In this document: positions 39,745 to 54,052 of the stretch, piece after piece
Layout of the letters: each line of letters opens with the position of its first letter
Numbering within the stretch: position 1 is the stretch's first letter
DNA from: Sinohyriopsis cumingii
Taxonomy: Eukaryota; Mollusca; Bivalvia; Unionida; Unionidae
Reading direction: 5' to 3'
Assembly (NCBI GenBank): GCA_028554795.2
Contig: CM068826.1
Location: 103,291,602-103,355,601, forward strand
Length of the DNA stretch: 64,000 nt
Translations under genes and position numbers: made by a program
Notes under the pieces: generated by a model
Databases searched by the model: none
What the model saw: only the letters and a program-made list of their open reading frames with translations
What the model was told of the DNA's origin: nothing

Positions 39745-39823
39745 TAATAATAATAATAATAGTTGTGAATGAAGCAATCAAACAATCAAGCAAGGAAGCA
39801 AATAAATTATTAGAAGGGCTTAC
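37644..39823. other. Intron 2 of P4HA-A
   Basis: 2.2 kb with a run of short direct repeats around 38170-38310 (units like CACACAAACTGACC(C)TTAGTCA) and a TCTG/TATG-rich stretch at 38665-38785. A (TG)n at 39340-39373, a family-2 SINE on the minus strand (39375-39682) and a (TAA)n at 39684-39741 complete it. Confidence 0.7.
39375..39682 (-). mobile_element. SINE family 2
   Basis: Near full length, from the TAACGTAGCTTTAACA tail to the tRNA-like head (complement of CCAGTGGCCTAGTGGTTAGA). Flanked by (TG)n and (TAA)n. Confidence 0.85.
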
Positions 39824-39987
39824 TCTTTGCAGCCTGATTCTGTAAGCAGTCATCACACAATATCAGGTTTGAAATTTGGTTCCATCTATTGTACATGCGA
39901 TACATTAAGTGGAATGCGTTTATCGGGTTCTCTACGAAGTGTTCCTTATTTGATTTCTTTGCTTGGAACTTCACCTCTGTCAAAAAT
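39824..39987 (-). CDS. P4HA-like gene copy A, exon 2
   Basis: 164 nt, acceptor TTGTAG, donor GTAAGC. It encodes FVENPINAFHLMYRMYNRW followed by NQISNLIL, the P4HA 'HPVNAFKLMKRL...W..LE.L' region. Phases join exon 1 and exon 3 exactly. Confidence 0.9.
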
Positions 39988-40050
39988 CTACAAAATAATA
40001 AAACATACTTTATGTGTAGAAAAATCCAATTGTACAATGTGTTGCGTATC

Positions 40051-40106
<56 letters not shown>

Positions 40107-42665
40107 CAAAAAACATTGTAATAACTGATAATTATCACAGATTGCTGCAAATTGTACATAAAGTCCTTGTTGTGATTAAAGAGATTGTTTTAAAAGTATC
40201 AAATTTAGCATGTACTCTTGACGTTTTCTGCCAGGTTCTTAGCGAGATGTTAAGTGCAGCAGAACCATTTAATTCTTCTTCCTCAAGGGTGAAAATGTAA
40301 AATAAAATAAAATGAAATAAAACGTCACTAAAAACGCAGCAGCTGACGAAATATTTCCACAACACTGTGTGGACAATTGAATTCTAAGCAAGTCCCATGA
40401 AGAAACACATCGGAGAGTATTCGGCAATTTTAAATGAGACTGTTTCGCTGTATTTCAGATAAAATGAGTCAAGAATAATTGCTTTAATTGATCCATATTG
40501 CACATTCATATGCTTGTCACCTCACTCCTATGATCCAAAGGTAGTATCCCTAAACCAAGCCGACATGTGTTCTTGCTAAGACTGCATATACAACTTGTCC
40601 TTATCTTAGCAACATCTACACAAAACGTTAATGTAATCGAAATTTAGGAAATGCTCCATCACTCCAACAACTCATTGTTGTAGCTGGCAAAACATAATAG
40701 TCGTCTTGCTCTTAATTACGATATGGACAAGTACACTGCCACATTTAGTAGATTTCCAAAATCTGCATGATGGGAGAGATACGGACTGAAGGACGTACGA
40801 ACAGAAGGGGTAAAACTAAGTGTAGGACTCCCATGATTTACTGGTGGACAAGGTCTCTGTTCAAGAACAGTTATCGACCATAAGCATATTTGGTAATCTT
40901 TAAATAAGATATTTACACGAAAAGTATATGGATAAGAGCTCTGCGTGCATTTTTCTTTATAGCCTTTCCATTTGACATAGGTAATTATATAAACATGTCT
41001 TAAGCAGTGTTGACTGACATGCCAAAAGAGCCTACAATGGCATATCTTAACAAATTGGGGCTTTTTGTAACTAATATATCTCAGTAAATATATTATATAT
41101 CATAACGCCGATTGGTTTTCTGCTTTTTCAATTCGACTTTGATGTGATTTCTAGGTATCGACTCCTCTACTCAATTTTCTTCATATAAAACCTTCAACTA
41201 TGGACGTTGAGTGTAAAAGCATAGAACATGAACGTTTCGCAATACCCTGATGCAATCTGCAGTGGATATTGTCTCCAACACATCAAAACATCTTTCAATG
41301 AATTTCTTCTACATGTACGGGCCTTGGCGCTCGATTTGAGATTTTCACGGTGACTGTTGCCTTTAAGGGCATTGTTTCTAAATAATATTTCAAAATATTT
41401 TGTTTGCCAGTATTGTTAGACTTTTTAAATGCAAATAAAGACATTATATTTCCAGCTTCATTTGAAACAAGTGTTCTGGCCGCTTCTTACATAGTATTTT
41501 TTTTCTTTCAATTCGTGACCTGTGGTGACTCTAAATTTAGTTATCATTATTTTACCAGTACAGTTTTGCAACAATGTTGTATTCTAAAAAAATGTGAAGA
41601 GAAAACATCCACTCATAGGACGTAAATGACTGAGAGTTTCGACAACTGGCTAAAACGAGTACATCTTAAAAGTTCCAAGAGCCGATTTGTACATTAATAT
41701 TGTGAAAGCATGATTCATAATTTAAACGTATGCACTGCATTATTTCATTAAATGTAATAATATTGTTACATGCCAGGGATCTTTACTTGACCGAGCAGTG
41801 TCAAACCCTGGCGCGATTCCCGCTAGAAGTCTTAAGTTTACACCAAATTTCCAATGACTTCCATACAACTTAAGCTGTAAATTAGAAAGCCCGACATGTC
41901 CGTTCTATACATAAATTTTACTTTAATCAATGCAAGACCACAGATCTCATAACCTGCCAAATATCTATCAACCTCACAACTGCATGGTTTCTCTTCGTTA
42001 GGTTTCCGTGCCGCCAGCAGTTCACGCAGTAGAGACTATACAACTATCCCTTAACACAGGGAACTATTTTAACTACGCTACGTTAGGCCAGTAAAACTAT
42101 GGTTTCCAGGCACATTTCGCCAGTACAACTGCATCACCATGGTGACATAAACAGTATCTGCTAAGTCCCTTCTAATTGATTCCATTGTGTAATTTACCGG
42201 TTTCCTACCGTAAATACTGCCACTTGCAGTCACACCACCAATATGCAACACTACATTTTGGTAGGGACTTTGTTATTACATGGACACTCATTCGGTTTTG
42301 ACCTGAATTCCCTACTAGTGAACCATGGCAGCATGGAAACTCACTGACACTTCACTCCGTTACGTTTGCTCCGAGTAATTGGCTAATTATTTCGGGCTAA
42401 GGAATATTTACTACATAGTACCGAATTCCAATAATCAGACAAGCAATCACACAAATCTAAGAATTCCTTAAAACGCGGCGATATGACCAAATGCGCATAT
42501 TCCAAATTTATTACATTATCAAAAAATCCCAGCTCATAAAATGAAGTTAAATTTTCAAATCACAAAAGTAGTAAACTCATGTAAATGTAAGAACATCGTC
42601 TCCTTTAATATGTGATCACCTGTATCAAAACGTAATTGTAAGGACACGTAATAAGATTAATTGAA

Positions 42666-42940
42666 AAGAACACTGTCAGCAGTAGTACATGCAATAACGT
42701 CATCTCACTTGTGATAACTGTATCAATTGTAATTGCAAGAAGACCTTATAAGAACACTGTCAGCAGTAGTACATGCAATAACGTCATCTCACTTGTGATA
42801 ACTGTATCAATTGTAATTGCAAGAAGACCTTATAAGAACACTGTCAGCAGTAGTACATGCAATAACGTCATCTCACTTGTGATAACTGTATCAATTGTAA
42901 TTGTAAGAAGACCTTATAAGAACAATGTCAGTAGTAAATT
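42666..42940. repeat. 84-bp tandem repeat, about 3.3 copies
   Basis: Units start at 42666, 42750, 42834 and (partial) 42918 with AAGAACACTGTCAGCAGTAG. The first three are almost identical. The unit length is a multiple of three, so it produces a spurious repeated reading frame. Confidence 0.95.
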
Positions 42941-43254
42941 AAAGAGAATCATCTCACCTATTTATAATAAACTAAATTAAAGATATTTATAACTAACAAT
43001 AATTGAAGTTAGCATCACTAGTAAATGAAATAAAATAATATCAGACCTCCGCCCCACACCTATCCCTCCCAACACTGATTTTATATCAATGTTTTCATCA
43101 CAGTACTAATGATACTTTGAATAACGGTCTATATGATCTTCGTAATGAAATAAGTTTGACCAAAAACACCTCAAGAAATCCACACAGCTTATGCAGACGA
43201 AGTGGACCGTTACAAGTGTACATCGTTATTAAATATCAAAACTGATCGCAGGGT

Positions 43255-43465
43255 TGCCGTCTTTACTCGCTTATAAGAAGAGTTCACTTGCAAAATGCAG
43301 ACCCAGATGCGCCGGCAGATCTGGATCTATGTAGTTTGTTAGGAGTAATCAGGAGAACGAACTGCATGGACCCTGATCTACTGGCGCATTATGCTACGAC
43401 AGATCAGGATCTTTGTTCGCAGATTGAGTCGACTTTTAAGCGAGTATTAACAGTATACAATATAC
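43255..43465 (+). repeat. Unnamed dispersed repeat, copy 2 of 3
   Basis: Shares blocks such as GCGCATTATGCTACG(A)CAGAT, GACCCAGATC and TTGTTAGGA(G/C)TAATCAG with 30840-30975 (inverse orientation) and 43715-43870 (same orientation). No coding content and no RNA-polymerase-III-like head seen. Confidence 0.75.
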
Positions 43466-44584
43466 TTTAATAAACGATGTTACATATTTGTTCTTTCGCG
43501 TGAAGAATGACATTGAAAGAAAAATTTATCGTACATGAAATAATTGATTTACTTTCTTCCAATGTTTAATATTTCATATAGCGGGCAAAGAAATGTATAA
43601 GCTCTTCTACCCTCACCTGCCACATATGTTACTGAATGCATCGTCCTCTCCAATGTCGTTGATTTATGGATATTCCGATTGATATAAATGTAAAAGTTAT
43701 AACATTTCCCATATTCAAACTGCACAGGCCCAGATCTACCGTCCTATAATGCGCTGTCAGATCTTTGTCTCTGCAGTTTGTTAGGACTAATCAGTAGAAC
43801 AAACAGCATAGGCCCTGATCTGCAGGCGCATTATGTTCCGGCAGATTAGGATTTTTGATTTTTGAAGTTCGACATGACTTATAAGCTAGAGTATATGGTA
43901 TATACAATCAATGATACAATTTTACTCAACCTGGTCTTTTTATTTGTGTCTTCAATACATGCTGGTAGTTTGCTGACCGTAATGAGTCTTTTAGAAGTGC
44001 CATTTACGTTACTCCATGTAAGCCTCGTGGTACTTAAAAGACCGGATCACATCGTCCTAAAACTCGCCTAAATCTAAATATCTATAAATCTATACATACA
44101 TAAATACATACATACATACATACATACATACATACATACATACATGCATACATACAAAATACAAAATTGACCTCCCACAATATACAAAAATTACAACCTC
44201 TCCGTAAGGAGGCGAATTCAATTAAAAGAAAAAAAGTATATGCTTTGTCAAAAGCCTACTGAGTCATATCATATGATTTCAGGTCTATTGTAGAAATGCT
44301 GTGGAAGGACTCGGTCATATTTCATACGTATGTGCGTCATCCCGCACGCACATATACCATGCATGGCTGGGTCGCGATACAAGTGCAAGATGGTTTAGTG
44401 TAACAGTATACATCTATAGCATGCATCTTCTAACATTAACTTTCCTAAAACTTTAAAATGTTCAAAATATACCTTTCTCAGAATAGAACGATCTTTTATT
44501 GTATTTATTGAGCGATTAATACATTCCGTATATATTTATGCAACTTTAAGGTCTATTTTAACACGTAAACACCATTTCTACTAC

Positions 44585-44585
<1 letters not shown>

Positions 44586-44657
<72 letters not shown>

Positions 44658-44695
44658 GATAGAGAAAACGAGAGAGAGAGAGAGAGAGAGAGAGA
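44586..44695. repeat. (TA)n and (AG)n microsatellites
   Basis: About 34 TA units followed, after a short spacer, by about 13 AG units. Confidence 0.95.
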
Positions 44696-45141
44696 TTGAT
44701 ATAGGAAATGAATCAGTCAGAACTTGATATGAATGTCAGACTCAGGTATTGATAAAAATATTATAATTAGTAGCAACAACGACCTTTTTTTGTTTATCTG
44801 TTGTTTTGATTTCAGAGGAACATGTGCCATTATTGAGTAATATGTAGAAAAGTATGCCATAATTTCTGCAAACTAATTTCTGTTTGAAGAGAGAGTAATT
44901 TAATGGAATCCTTCAAACGAAGTTACATTTGGAGATGGCGACAAGCAACGACTGATCCTAAATTCATTAACATAGGTCAATCGATAAGTACCTTTATAAA
45001 GTTAAAATTTACTTAATTTTGTTAGTCTTAATATATAAATATCAATATGAAATAAAGATGTCACTGGGAAGATGTTTTGCGAAATAAATTGAAAGCAAAA
45101 ACAAATGTTTACGTTTATGAAACTTTGATACAAAAACGTAC

Positions 45142-45335
45142 CTTTCAAGCTCGGGTGGAACGAATTCCATTTGATTCCTAAGGTCAAGAACGTATTCCTC
45201 TAAAGCAACCTTCATTATCATCTCCAACTTGGCAAGACGCTCCATTTTACATAAAGCGGTGAAAACATCGCTGGTTACATGGGAAATATATGCAAGTAAA
45301 ATAGCAAAACGCATAAAAATGTTATAAGTAGACAT
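45142..45335 (-). CDS. P4HA-like gene copy A, exon 1 (start, signal peptide)
   Basis: ATG at 45335; donor GTACGT. The first ~22 residues form a signal peptide (IFMRFAILLAYISHVTSD) directing the protein to the ER. VFTALCKMERLAKLEMIMK and a YVLDLRNQ helix follow, matching the P4HA N-terminal dimerisation region (F.....M..L...E..L...L..Y). It ends PPELE plus two bases and is completed by exon 2. Confidence 0.87.
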
Positions 45336-46186
45336 TTTCAGTACTGCAGTAGAGAAGGGGAATAGCAGTAGATGACTTGTTCTGTATATATACTACAAAT
45401 TAATCCAGCGTTTGGCTGATTTCAGGCATTGGTCTGGCGAGCTACTTAGAGAGTAAAGTCAAGAAATAATGTATTTGGTTCTTATATAGCAATCTATTGT
45501 CAATGATTAACTTGAATCATAACTTGGTGCTCGAACATAACAACAGACGTGCCATCGCACTGAGTGGAGTGTGGAGACATGTGGCACTTGACATCGATTA
45601 TTAGGTCTCACAAGTTTAACTGAAATGTGTTGGATAATTATTAAGTAGACTTTGTGTTTCGCCAGCAAATACAAGCCTAGATGAAATGAAGAGCGTCTAG
45701 TCGGCTTCGATATCTCACTGGGTTAAAATGTTTGCTCGGCCAGTATATTATGACAGTATTTTTGTTGTTGTTCTGTTGTTGCCTATAGCGTTACTGTTTC
45801 AGGTAGTTTACAGTCTTGTTAGTAAACCTGCAGAAGGTAATGCTTACAAAATGTAAGACACAATAATAATAACAAATCTAGCAATGATACCATTATGAAG
45901 TTAAATAAATATTGTGTTTACCTACCGTGCCAACTGCAAGATGAAAAAAGTGTTTTAATGTCTTTCAGACCTCTCTATGACCAGGTGAGTCGGTCATAAG
46001 TCAGACGAATTTGAACCAGTGCTTAATTCCTTAAAAATAAAATAGAATATGCATGTGAAATGTTTTGCTTCTAGAATCTAATGAGTGATATATCCACATT
46101 CGTTTTTGACGGATTTGTTTCAGGTGGGCAATAATTATAAGCGAGACTATTGATTTAAGTGTAGTTTAATTGTACTTCCTATGTAT

Positions 46187-46190
<4 letters not shown>

Positions 46191-46228
<38 letters not shown>
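46191..46228. repeat. (AC)n microsatellite
   Basis: About 19 AC units. Confidence 0.95.
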
Positions 46229-46230
<2 letters not shown>

Positions 46231-46372
46231 TAAAATTTCAATGTTTACAGAAGCATTCAATAGTCCATGTACAAAAAGATATGGATTGTTAGTTTTCTGG
46301 AGATCCATAGGAAAACAAATAAGGCTAATATACGCCCGTGAGTATGCATGCAGAATACACAACCTTCAAGCT

Positions 46373-46375
<3 letters not shown>

Positions 46376-46418
<43 letters not shown>

Positions 46419-46860
46419 TTTGGATTATGTAAAGTAGTTTTAACAATTTTCCAGTCATATCGATACGATGTCTGCAGTGTGGCTGTTTATACAGATGTCT
46501 AGTACTGGGGCATCAGACATGTAGCATGATGTCCCATTCATTCACATTATCCTGACACCATGCCTACCATTCCTAACAATAACCATTTAAGACCGCTCCG
46601 GATGTGAGAGGTCATGGGTTCGAACCCTGGTCGAGTCATACCAAAGACTTTTAAAATGGTACTAACAGCTGCCTCGCTTGGCACTCAGCATTAAGACTGG
46701 TCGGCCTGGTGTCATGATAATGTGACTGGATGGGACATCATGCTACATGTCTGTGGCATGCCCCAGTTCTGGACATTACTATAAACTGCCACACTGCAGA
46801 TATCGTAGCGATATGACTGAAAAATTGTCAAACATACGTTAACAATCCAAATCACACACA
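46376..46860. repeat. Head-to-head inverted pair of family-2 SINEs with (TG)n/(AC)n ends
   Basis: A minus-oriented 3' portion (about 46420-46592) meets a plus-oriented near-full copy (about 46593-46845). (TG)n (46376-46416) lies outside on the left and (CA)n (46853-46871) on the right. The arms share TTTTCAGTCATATCG, GATGTCTGCAGTGTGGC and CATCATGCTACATG in opposite orientation, giving a potential hairpin of about 170 bp per arm. Confidence 0.8.
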
Positions 46861-47514
46861 CACACACACACTGAACAGTGGTGTATTTTCGCGGAAGTGG
46901 TATTTTCAAGGAGTTTGATACCATCTTCTCAGAAAATAGAACATCCACGAAATTTTAAATACTTTGAATTCAAAAATCCATGTCCAATCGCCAACAACAC
47001 GAAATTAAAACGTGAGAAGGAAACGCTGAAAAACTGGAATCGCGTTTGGCATTACAAATATAACACGCTATTGCATAATAATTCTCAGAGACGGGATATT
47101 TTAAAAAATAAACCTTGTTTAAAAGAGATTATGTGTCAAGGTATTGATTTTGATTCTTGAGTCATGACGTGGAGAAGCGTGTCTTATTACAGACTTCAAT
47201 ATGTATTCTATTCAGGGCAATAAGTGTCTCTTTGAATGACAGAGTTACTATGTGACCACATTTGTAACAGCTGGCTATCAGTGAGAAATAGGTGTTTTTT
47301 CAAAATGTTATTGATTCTAGAAAATCTATTTCTTTACAAGAAAATAAACTGTATTTAACCAGAAATATATATGATGTAAAAAGTGCTTGATCAGCGCAGG
47401 TGTTGCCTTAGGCCTGACTTCCTCGTACGTTTCAAATCCGTTTTATCTAGTCTAGTAACTATATCGTTACTACCAGGAACTACCATTCTGAAGTTTATTA
47501 TTGAACTGGCCTGT

Positions 47515-47860
47515 ATGCAACGACCTCAAGCCAAATGAAACTGGACACCTGTGTGCAAAGACCTCATGTATAAATGCAACAGGACAACAGTATGCAAGTC
47601 AAATGTAACCGGACACATGTATGAAATGACCTTAAGATAAATGCAACCGGACACCTGTATGCAATGAGCTCAAGTGAAATGCAACAGGACAACATGACAC
47701 CAGTATTCAACGACCTCAAGTCATATGTAACCGGACAACTGTATGCAAAGACCTTAAGACAAATGCAACCGGACACCTGTATGCAATGACCTTAACACAA
47801 TTGCAACCGGACACCTTTGTGCAACGGCCTCAAGTCAAATGCAACCGGACACCGGATTCG
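47515..47860. repeat. Minisatellite, about 38-bp unit, roughly nine copies
   Basis: Degenerate units built on CAACCGGACACCTGTATGCA, ATGACCT and CAAGTCAAATG. Confidence 0.9.
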
Positions 47861-49416
47861 ATCCCGCTCTGAAGTTGAAAGTTTCCCCTTGGTTATCTCC
47901 CTTTCTCCATCCTAAACAAAAGATCACATCACTCCAGCTTTGCAGCATCCGAGAAAGCGTTGGTATAATTTAAATGTAAAATAAAAAAAGATTTAAAACG
48001 GACATAGGACAAACAGATTATGTGAATGAGAATTATGAAATTATTCGTTAGAGCCACTCGATTGGCTTAGGCTTTTTGCTGCCACCTGCTGCTGACGATT
48101 TCCGTTTGATACGAATTTCTAACACAAACGAGAGTCCGAGGATGCTGCCATATTTCAACGTCATTCTGTTACATAGGTAATAGGTATGAATACCGTCACT
48201 GCAAAATTAATTACAGAGATTATATGTATTAAAGGTAACAGAAAGTACTACAAATACCGTAAAGACTCTGCACTGCACAGTCAAGCTACTTTTTTACTAA
48301 TCCAATTTCCATTTTTGGGTCTTTAAAGGAGCACTACTGCATAACGTGAAAAAAAAATAATATAAAATTCCACAACACTCAAAAGGAGTGTTGTTTTTGT
48401 AAAAACGCAACTTTCGGCCCTTTAAAGTACATGACAAACCTATTGATTTGCATAGATAATCTAAGTAAAACTTTCAGATTTGAAAAAAGCGACGTGCACA
48501 GGAATAATATATTAATATTAATATACGATCATCTGCGACTTAACGTAGAAACTCGTGATTTCATGTCAACATTGAGATTATATAAGATGCATATCCCGTA
48601 AGAAGAAATGTGCTTTGTGGAAAGTCCGCCTGTACAGACCGGGTTAGTTTGATCAAGAAGACAGAGAAAGAAGAAATAGAAGACAGTTCAAAACATACAA
48701 TGGAGCTAGACACTTCCAACCTGTATGAAAAAAATGTCTAAAATAAGTTGAAAAAACGAGTGGAATCTCAAAACTATTCTACAAACGATGGGTTATTAAT
48801 GATCTAGACACTACCATTATGTACAGTTGATGCTTGCAGCAAATTTAAATATCAACGATATCAACATTAACGGTGCAGGAATGGATATGCATTCAATATA
48901 ATAAAAAAAAAAGTTATCGTTGCTCAAAATTAGCCTGGAAAGAGAAGGCGTAAATATATGCTTTTCACCCTTTTGACCTTCAGTTGAATGCATGACTGCA
49001 GTACATGTTATCAACATAACCATATACTGTTTATAATGTCATTAATATTGATTGATTCAGAAAACTTGTTACTGTTAAACCACGAATAAGTTGCTTTACT
49101 CAACATTTCTTTACTGTGTATTGTATGGAATGCAGATTACTTCAGCAGGTTATCATGCACTGGAAACTTGTTTTATCTTATTTTCCTATTCATTATTTTA
49201 TTTCTGGTGTCACATCACATAAAAGGACTTAAAACCACTGTTTAGCAGAATTTATCATAGCAGTTTAGTAGAAGCCGGCAGTTTTTCTCATATATTAGAA
49301 TCCATAATCATTTTGTCTGCTTAGACTCCTTGTAAACTCAACTTATACTGACAGAAGATTAACTACTATGGCGATGCATGATAGTTAGATGAGAGTTTGA
49401 TCCTGGCTTATAACAT

Positions 49417-49514
<98 letters not shown>

Positions 49515-49535
49515 ATATATACATCTATATATATA

Positions 49536-49605
<70 letters not shown>

Positions 49606-49629
49606 TATCTATCTATCTATCTATATATA

Positions 49630-49690
<61 letters not shown>
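49417..49690. repeat. (TA)n microsatellite, about 270 bp
   Basis: A TA array interrupted by short TC and TCTA stretches. Confidence 0.97.
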
Positions 49691-49692
<2 letters not shown>

Positions 49693-49842
49693 ATTAAATG
49701 ATCATGATTGGGTATTTATCGATGTGTAAATATTACCTATCCGCTCATAAAGTAAATAAAGTCCGAAGACTTTATGTAAATTTTGTGAGAGATTAGGTAA
49801 AATTTACACATCGATAAATACCTAACCATGATCATTTAATCC
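49691..49842. repeat. Fold-back element with 41-bp inverted arms
   Basis: GGATTAAATGATCATGATTG...CATCGATAAATAC-type arms at 49691-49731 and 49802-49842 are inverse complements with about two mismatches, separated by a ~70-bp loop. Part of the arm (ATTTATCGATGTGTAAA) recurs at about 50560-50577, suggesting a repeated MITE family. Confidence 0.85.
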
Positions 49843-50651
49843 TTATAATTGCAATTTATTTCCTTTCTAACATCAGATCAGTAGATTTAACCAACAAAAC
49901 ATTCACTTTAACGTACACTGAAGTTTTCTTTCATTAGCCTCTCAACTGCGGTAGAATACATAAGCCTATCTTAGCTAGCCAAGATTCATCGATTCTTTAT
50001 ACAGCTATTCTGGGTAGAATGTCTTAGCGGGTCATGCCAGTGATATACCGTTATGATCATTATTTTAATATATAAAAAAATTTTGTTGCTGTTAAACTAG
50101 GAATATTCCTTTTTTTTTGAAAATTACGCTTGCGTATGGCACGTGTTGTTATAGCAACGTCGTTGTTACTTTCTACACATTTAAATCTTTTAAAAGCAAA
50201 ATCGTGTCCATTTTTAGTGTCATCCCTTGGGTGACATATGACCCTGACCTTTAATAACCGCTGCTGTAACATGTTGTCGAGGTGAAATGCAATACTTTCG
50301 AACATTGGATTCTAAAGCCTACAATATACCTTCTTTGGCAAAAGTGGTGAGTGTTGCAATGCAGGAAGGTCTGTGCAATTACAATGTTTTAACTTCTAAT
50401 GATATATTTTAAGCTGTGGCTTGTCATTTTTGATCGGAAATCACAGGAGTGGGTGGGTGGGAGCTTGTTATTATTATTATTAGGGTGTAAGGCGTTGATA
50501 TAGATACAACCTCACATCAAAATTATCTGGTAACAGTGAACCAAAAGTAGTTCGCAGAATTTATCGATGTGTAAAAAATTCCAGATCAGTGTCACGTGAC
50601 CATTTACATCCAATCAAAGCATAGAAAACGCAGTCAATTCATAAAAATTGG

Positions 50652-50656
50652 TATAT

Positions 50657-50720
<64 letters not shown>
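50652..50720. repeat. (TA)n microsatellite
   Basis: About 34 TA units with one phase slip. Confidence 0.95.
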
Positions 50721-50723
<3 letters not shown>

Positions 50724-52372
50724 GGCTCTATAGTCGCAAACTAAGTAACATAAAGAAGCAAAACGTAACAAAGAATGTAATATATCAAATAGTGCCTGAA
50801 GAAATGTGAGAGGAACTTACAGTATTATGAAGTGAATCCAAAATAATCTTTATAAAGGTCAATAAAAGTCCTCAGTGATTGAAAGGTTCTGTATACAAAA
50901 TTTCAAAACCGGAAGTGTACTGGCCATCTAGAATCGTGAAGCTGCCATGATGACGTCGTCCGGAACTGCTGCGAGGAATTCACAAGAGTTCCAGAATAAT
51001 ATTATAGTCCAAGTAATGGCCACTTTCTATTTCCAATGAACAGTCCAAATAAATAGTTTTCCTCTCGAATAATATCTAAGTACAGTATAAATCTCATCTG
51101 TGGACTTACAACAGGAACACAAGAAATGAGGATGACTCCAAAATCGGAATGAACCTGATTGCTCTGTTCTCTGTGTATATACACCTAATATTACGAGTCG
51201 TATCTCACAATACACCCCACGTTACAGATCACAAAACACAGTTTGCGTTGAACTCGCCTATTCATTTGAACTAGCCCCAAAAATAGTAAGTTACTGAATC
51301 CTTCAAGAAACATCGAAACCCCATCAGCCAATGAGAAATTAATCCAAAGGTGCCACTAAGTCTTATTATTAAGATTATTTTTAATTACTGTCAAAATATG
51401 CATATATTTGTAGATCCTATGTAATATTATACTCCTCATGGAATCAGGACACGTGGGCAAAACTAACAAAAGATATTCTGTATGATTTACAGCCATGAAT
51501 AAAACTTATAAAAATGTAGATCATACTCTTCAGAATGTGTCATTTGTTTGCCTTGTACTGTCATCCAGTTTTTGTTTACAGATCGGCATTATCTGTTTTT
51601 ATGTCTAGCATGTAAGAGACAGTGAAACGAAGAGAAAAATGATTAATGCATCATGACCAATGGTATTATCACATAGTATACTTGTACAATCCTATTTAAA
51701 TCATCAATGCTATATTTCATGGCTAGGCTGTAGTTGATAAAACAGTTCAAGTAATGAAAGTAAAATATTTTGGATAGTTTGTCTTTTACCACAAACAAGC
51801 TCTTATTTGCAAAGTCAAGTTAAGAGTCATCTTAAAGTTACTTTTTTCTGATGTCTTGGCTGTAACTTAAAGCCATTAAACGTAGTATTACCCAACACTG
51901 CACAATATGGCATACTGACATTTGTGACTTTCATACTGTTAGCCAATACGTTATGATCGTATGCTAATATGCCTATATTTCTTGCCAAGTCTGGACCTAC
52001 CGACCCGTATTTTAGAGAGAAGAAAATGAATGTGCAGATATCCATATATATTCAATATTTTTCACCAGCCGTAGCTATGAAACTGGAAGATATTAGGAAC
52101 CATATATGTATATGATACACGGAGTGTGTTGCAAACCATGTTCTATGTCATTTTGCAAGGTCAAGGTCAATTCAGTAACACCTTTGGGGTCTTGTTAAAT
52201 TATAATATGAATATTGATCATTTATTCAGCCGTCTTAAATGGATAATACTATGCTAACACATGATCATTCCATCCTTCTATTAACATTTGGTTGTCTGGC
52301 TCATTACTCTGTCACAGCTGTCGAGATTTCATGAAACTCTGTTAATGTTTCCATCAACTAGCCGGTGTGTCA

Positions 52373-52732
<360 letters not shown>

Positions 52733-54052
52733 CATACAGGCTCCTACCACTAGGTTACGTTCACAGCAAGGGAAAATGTAATTATGTCATTTTGTGCATT
52801 TTCGCGATGATCAATTTTAAACTACTTAATATATGTTAATGAAACTAATACTAGCTATATATCATTCTTAAAGTTAACATATATTTGACTTCAGACTCAA
52901 TCATAAGTCAACAGCTAGGAAAAATGTAAATCAGCAACCTCTCTCCATGTACAGATATAATGATTGAACCGGTAATGATATTTTCATGTAAGTTAAGAGT
53001 ACTGTATATCTAGACTTGATAGTGGCTCTAATGTTCGTATTCATGTCATCTGCCCTAAAGGTTAAGGTCGAAAATAAGGGAAGTCAGTAGCCTATTTCAT
53101 TATATTGGTTACCACTTTTGAACTATTTCGTACATTTTGATAAACTGTTATCTTGCTCCAGACCTTTTGAAGCAGAAGGAAGGATTGTGGCTCTAAAATC
53201 TATTTATGATGATCCCACCCACCCCCATGATACAATTACACAACACATTACTTGCTTTAACCACTGTTCTAAAACTGCATATAAAAACTGCTTTACTTGA
53301 CGGAGAGGACATTACTATTATTAAAACTCTTTCATCCCATCGGCGACAGCAGTACATAGTCTTACATTGTTATATAGAGTAATGCGAAATGTCGTAAACT
53401 TCCGTTTCCCTTTCCTTATCCTGAGGCGATGCGCTGTTTGCACGGTGGCATTTTGCAATAAAAACAGATGCAATTGATCAGTGCATAATAGGAGCTCTTA
53501 AAGTAAAGCTCTTGATTGATCCCTAAAGCATGCGAAAGCAACACTCTGTAAGGAAGAGTTATCGGACAATATGACTACCATGTGGAGCAAAGATGCCGGT
53601 TATCAATTCTAGTCATTATTATGTTAAGAGATAGTCTACAGGGAATAAGAGATTGTAAGCACAGTCTAATACAATTATCTGGTCTCGTGGACATTTCATT
53701 CTCACTGCACGAATACTTATCAATTTTAAAGGAAACTTCTTTAGGTGCTGCTGGCTGCCTTTGTGTGCAATTGGGAAAGGTACTTAACTCCCATTTCCAC
53801 AGCATGATATAGTCAATAATATGTTTAAATTACCATAAAACTATCAAAACCCATCCTGTTTCTGGGCAGTACTTGCAGACGGAAAAGTGATTTTATCAGT
53901 TTTGACGTTTGAACCAATTTGTTATTCACGATCTCTTAATATGTCTTTGTTATTTACGTTGCTCGTCACAATGAACCCAAGCAATGTTAATAAAAGCGTT
54001 TCGAGCAAACAAACCAAACAACCAAACTCAAACTATAACTACCAAAAATCTA

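Larger units (their letters stand above)
39988..45141. other. Intron 1 of P4HA-A
   Basis: 5.15 kb. It contains a (TA)n at 40058-40102, the 84-bp tandem repeat at 42666-42940, two copies of an unnamed dispersed repeat (43255-43465 and 43715-43870), (ATAC)n at 44090-44155, and (TA)n plus (AG)n at 44586-44695. No exon seen. Confidence 0.7.

Noticed and set aside
42666..42940. CRISPR-like array
   Set aside because: The whole 84-bp unit repeats, with no unique spacers, and the host is an animal.
42711..42980. Repetitive 89-residue reading frame on the plus strand
   Set aside because: Produced by the 84-bp tandem repeat, whose length is a multiple of three; no homology or signals.
51002..51215. 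Possible last exon of P4HA-B (a frame with NRKW)
   Set aside because: The phase does not fit exon E, no good acceptor was found, and the flanking residues do not match the P4HA C-terminus.
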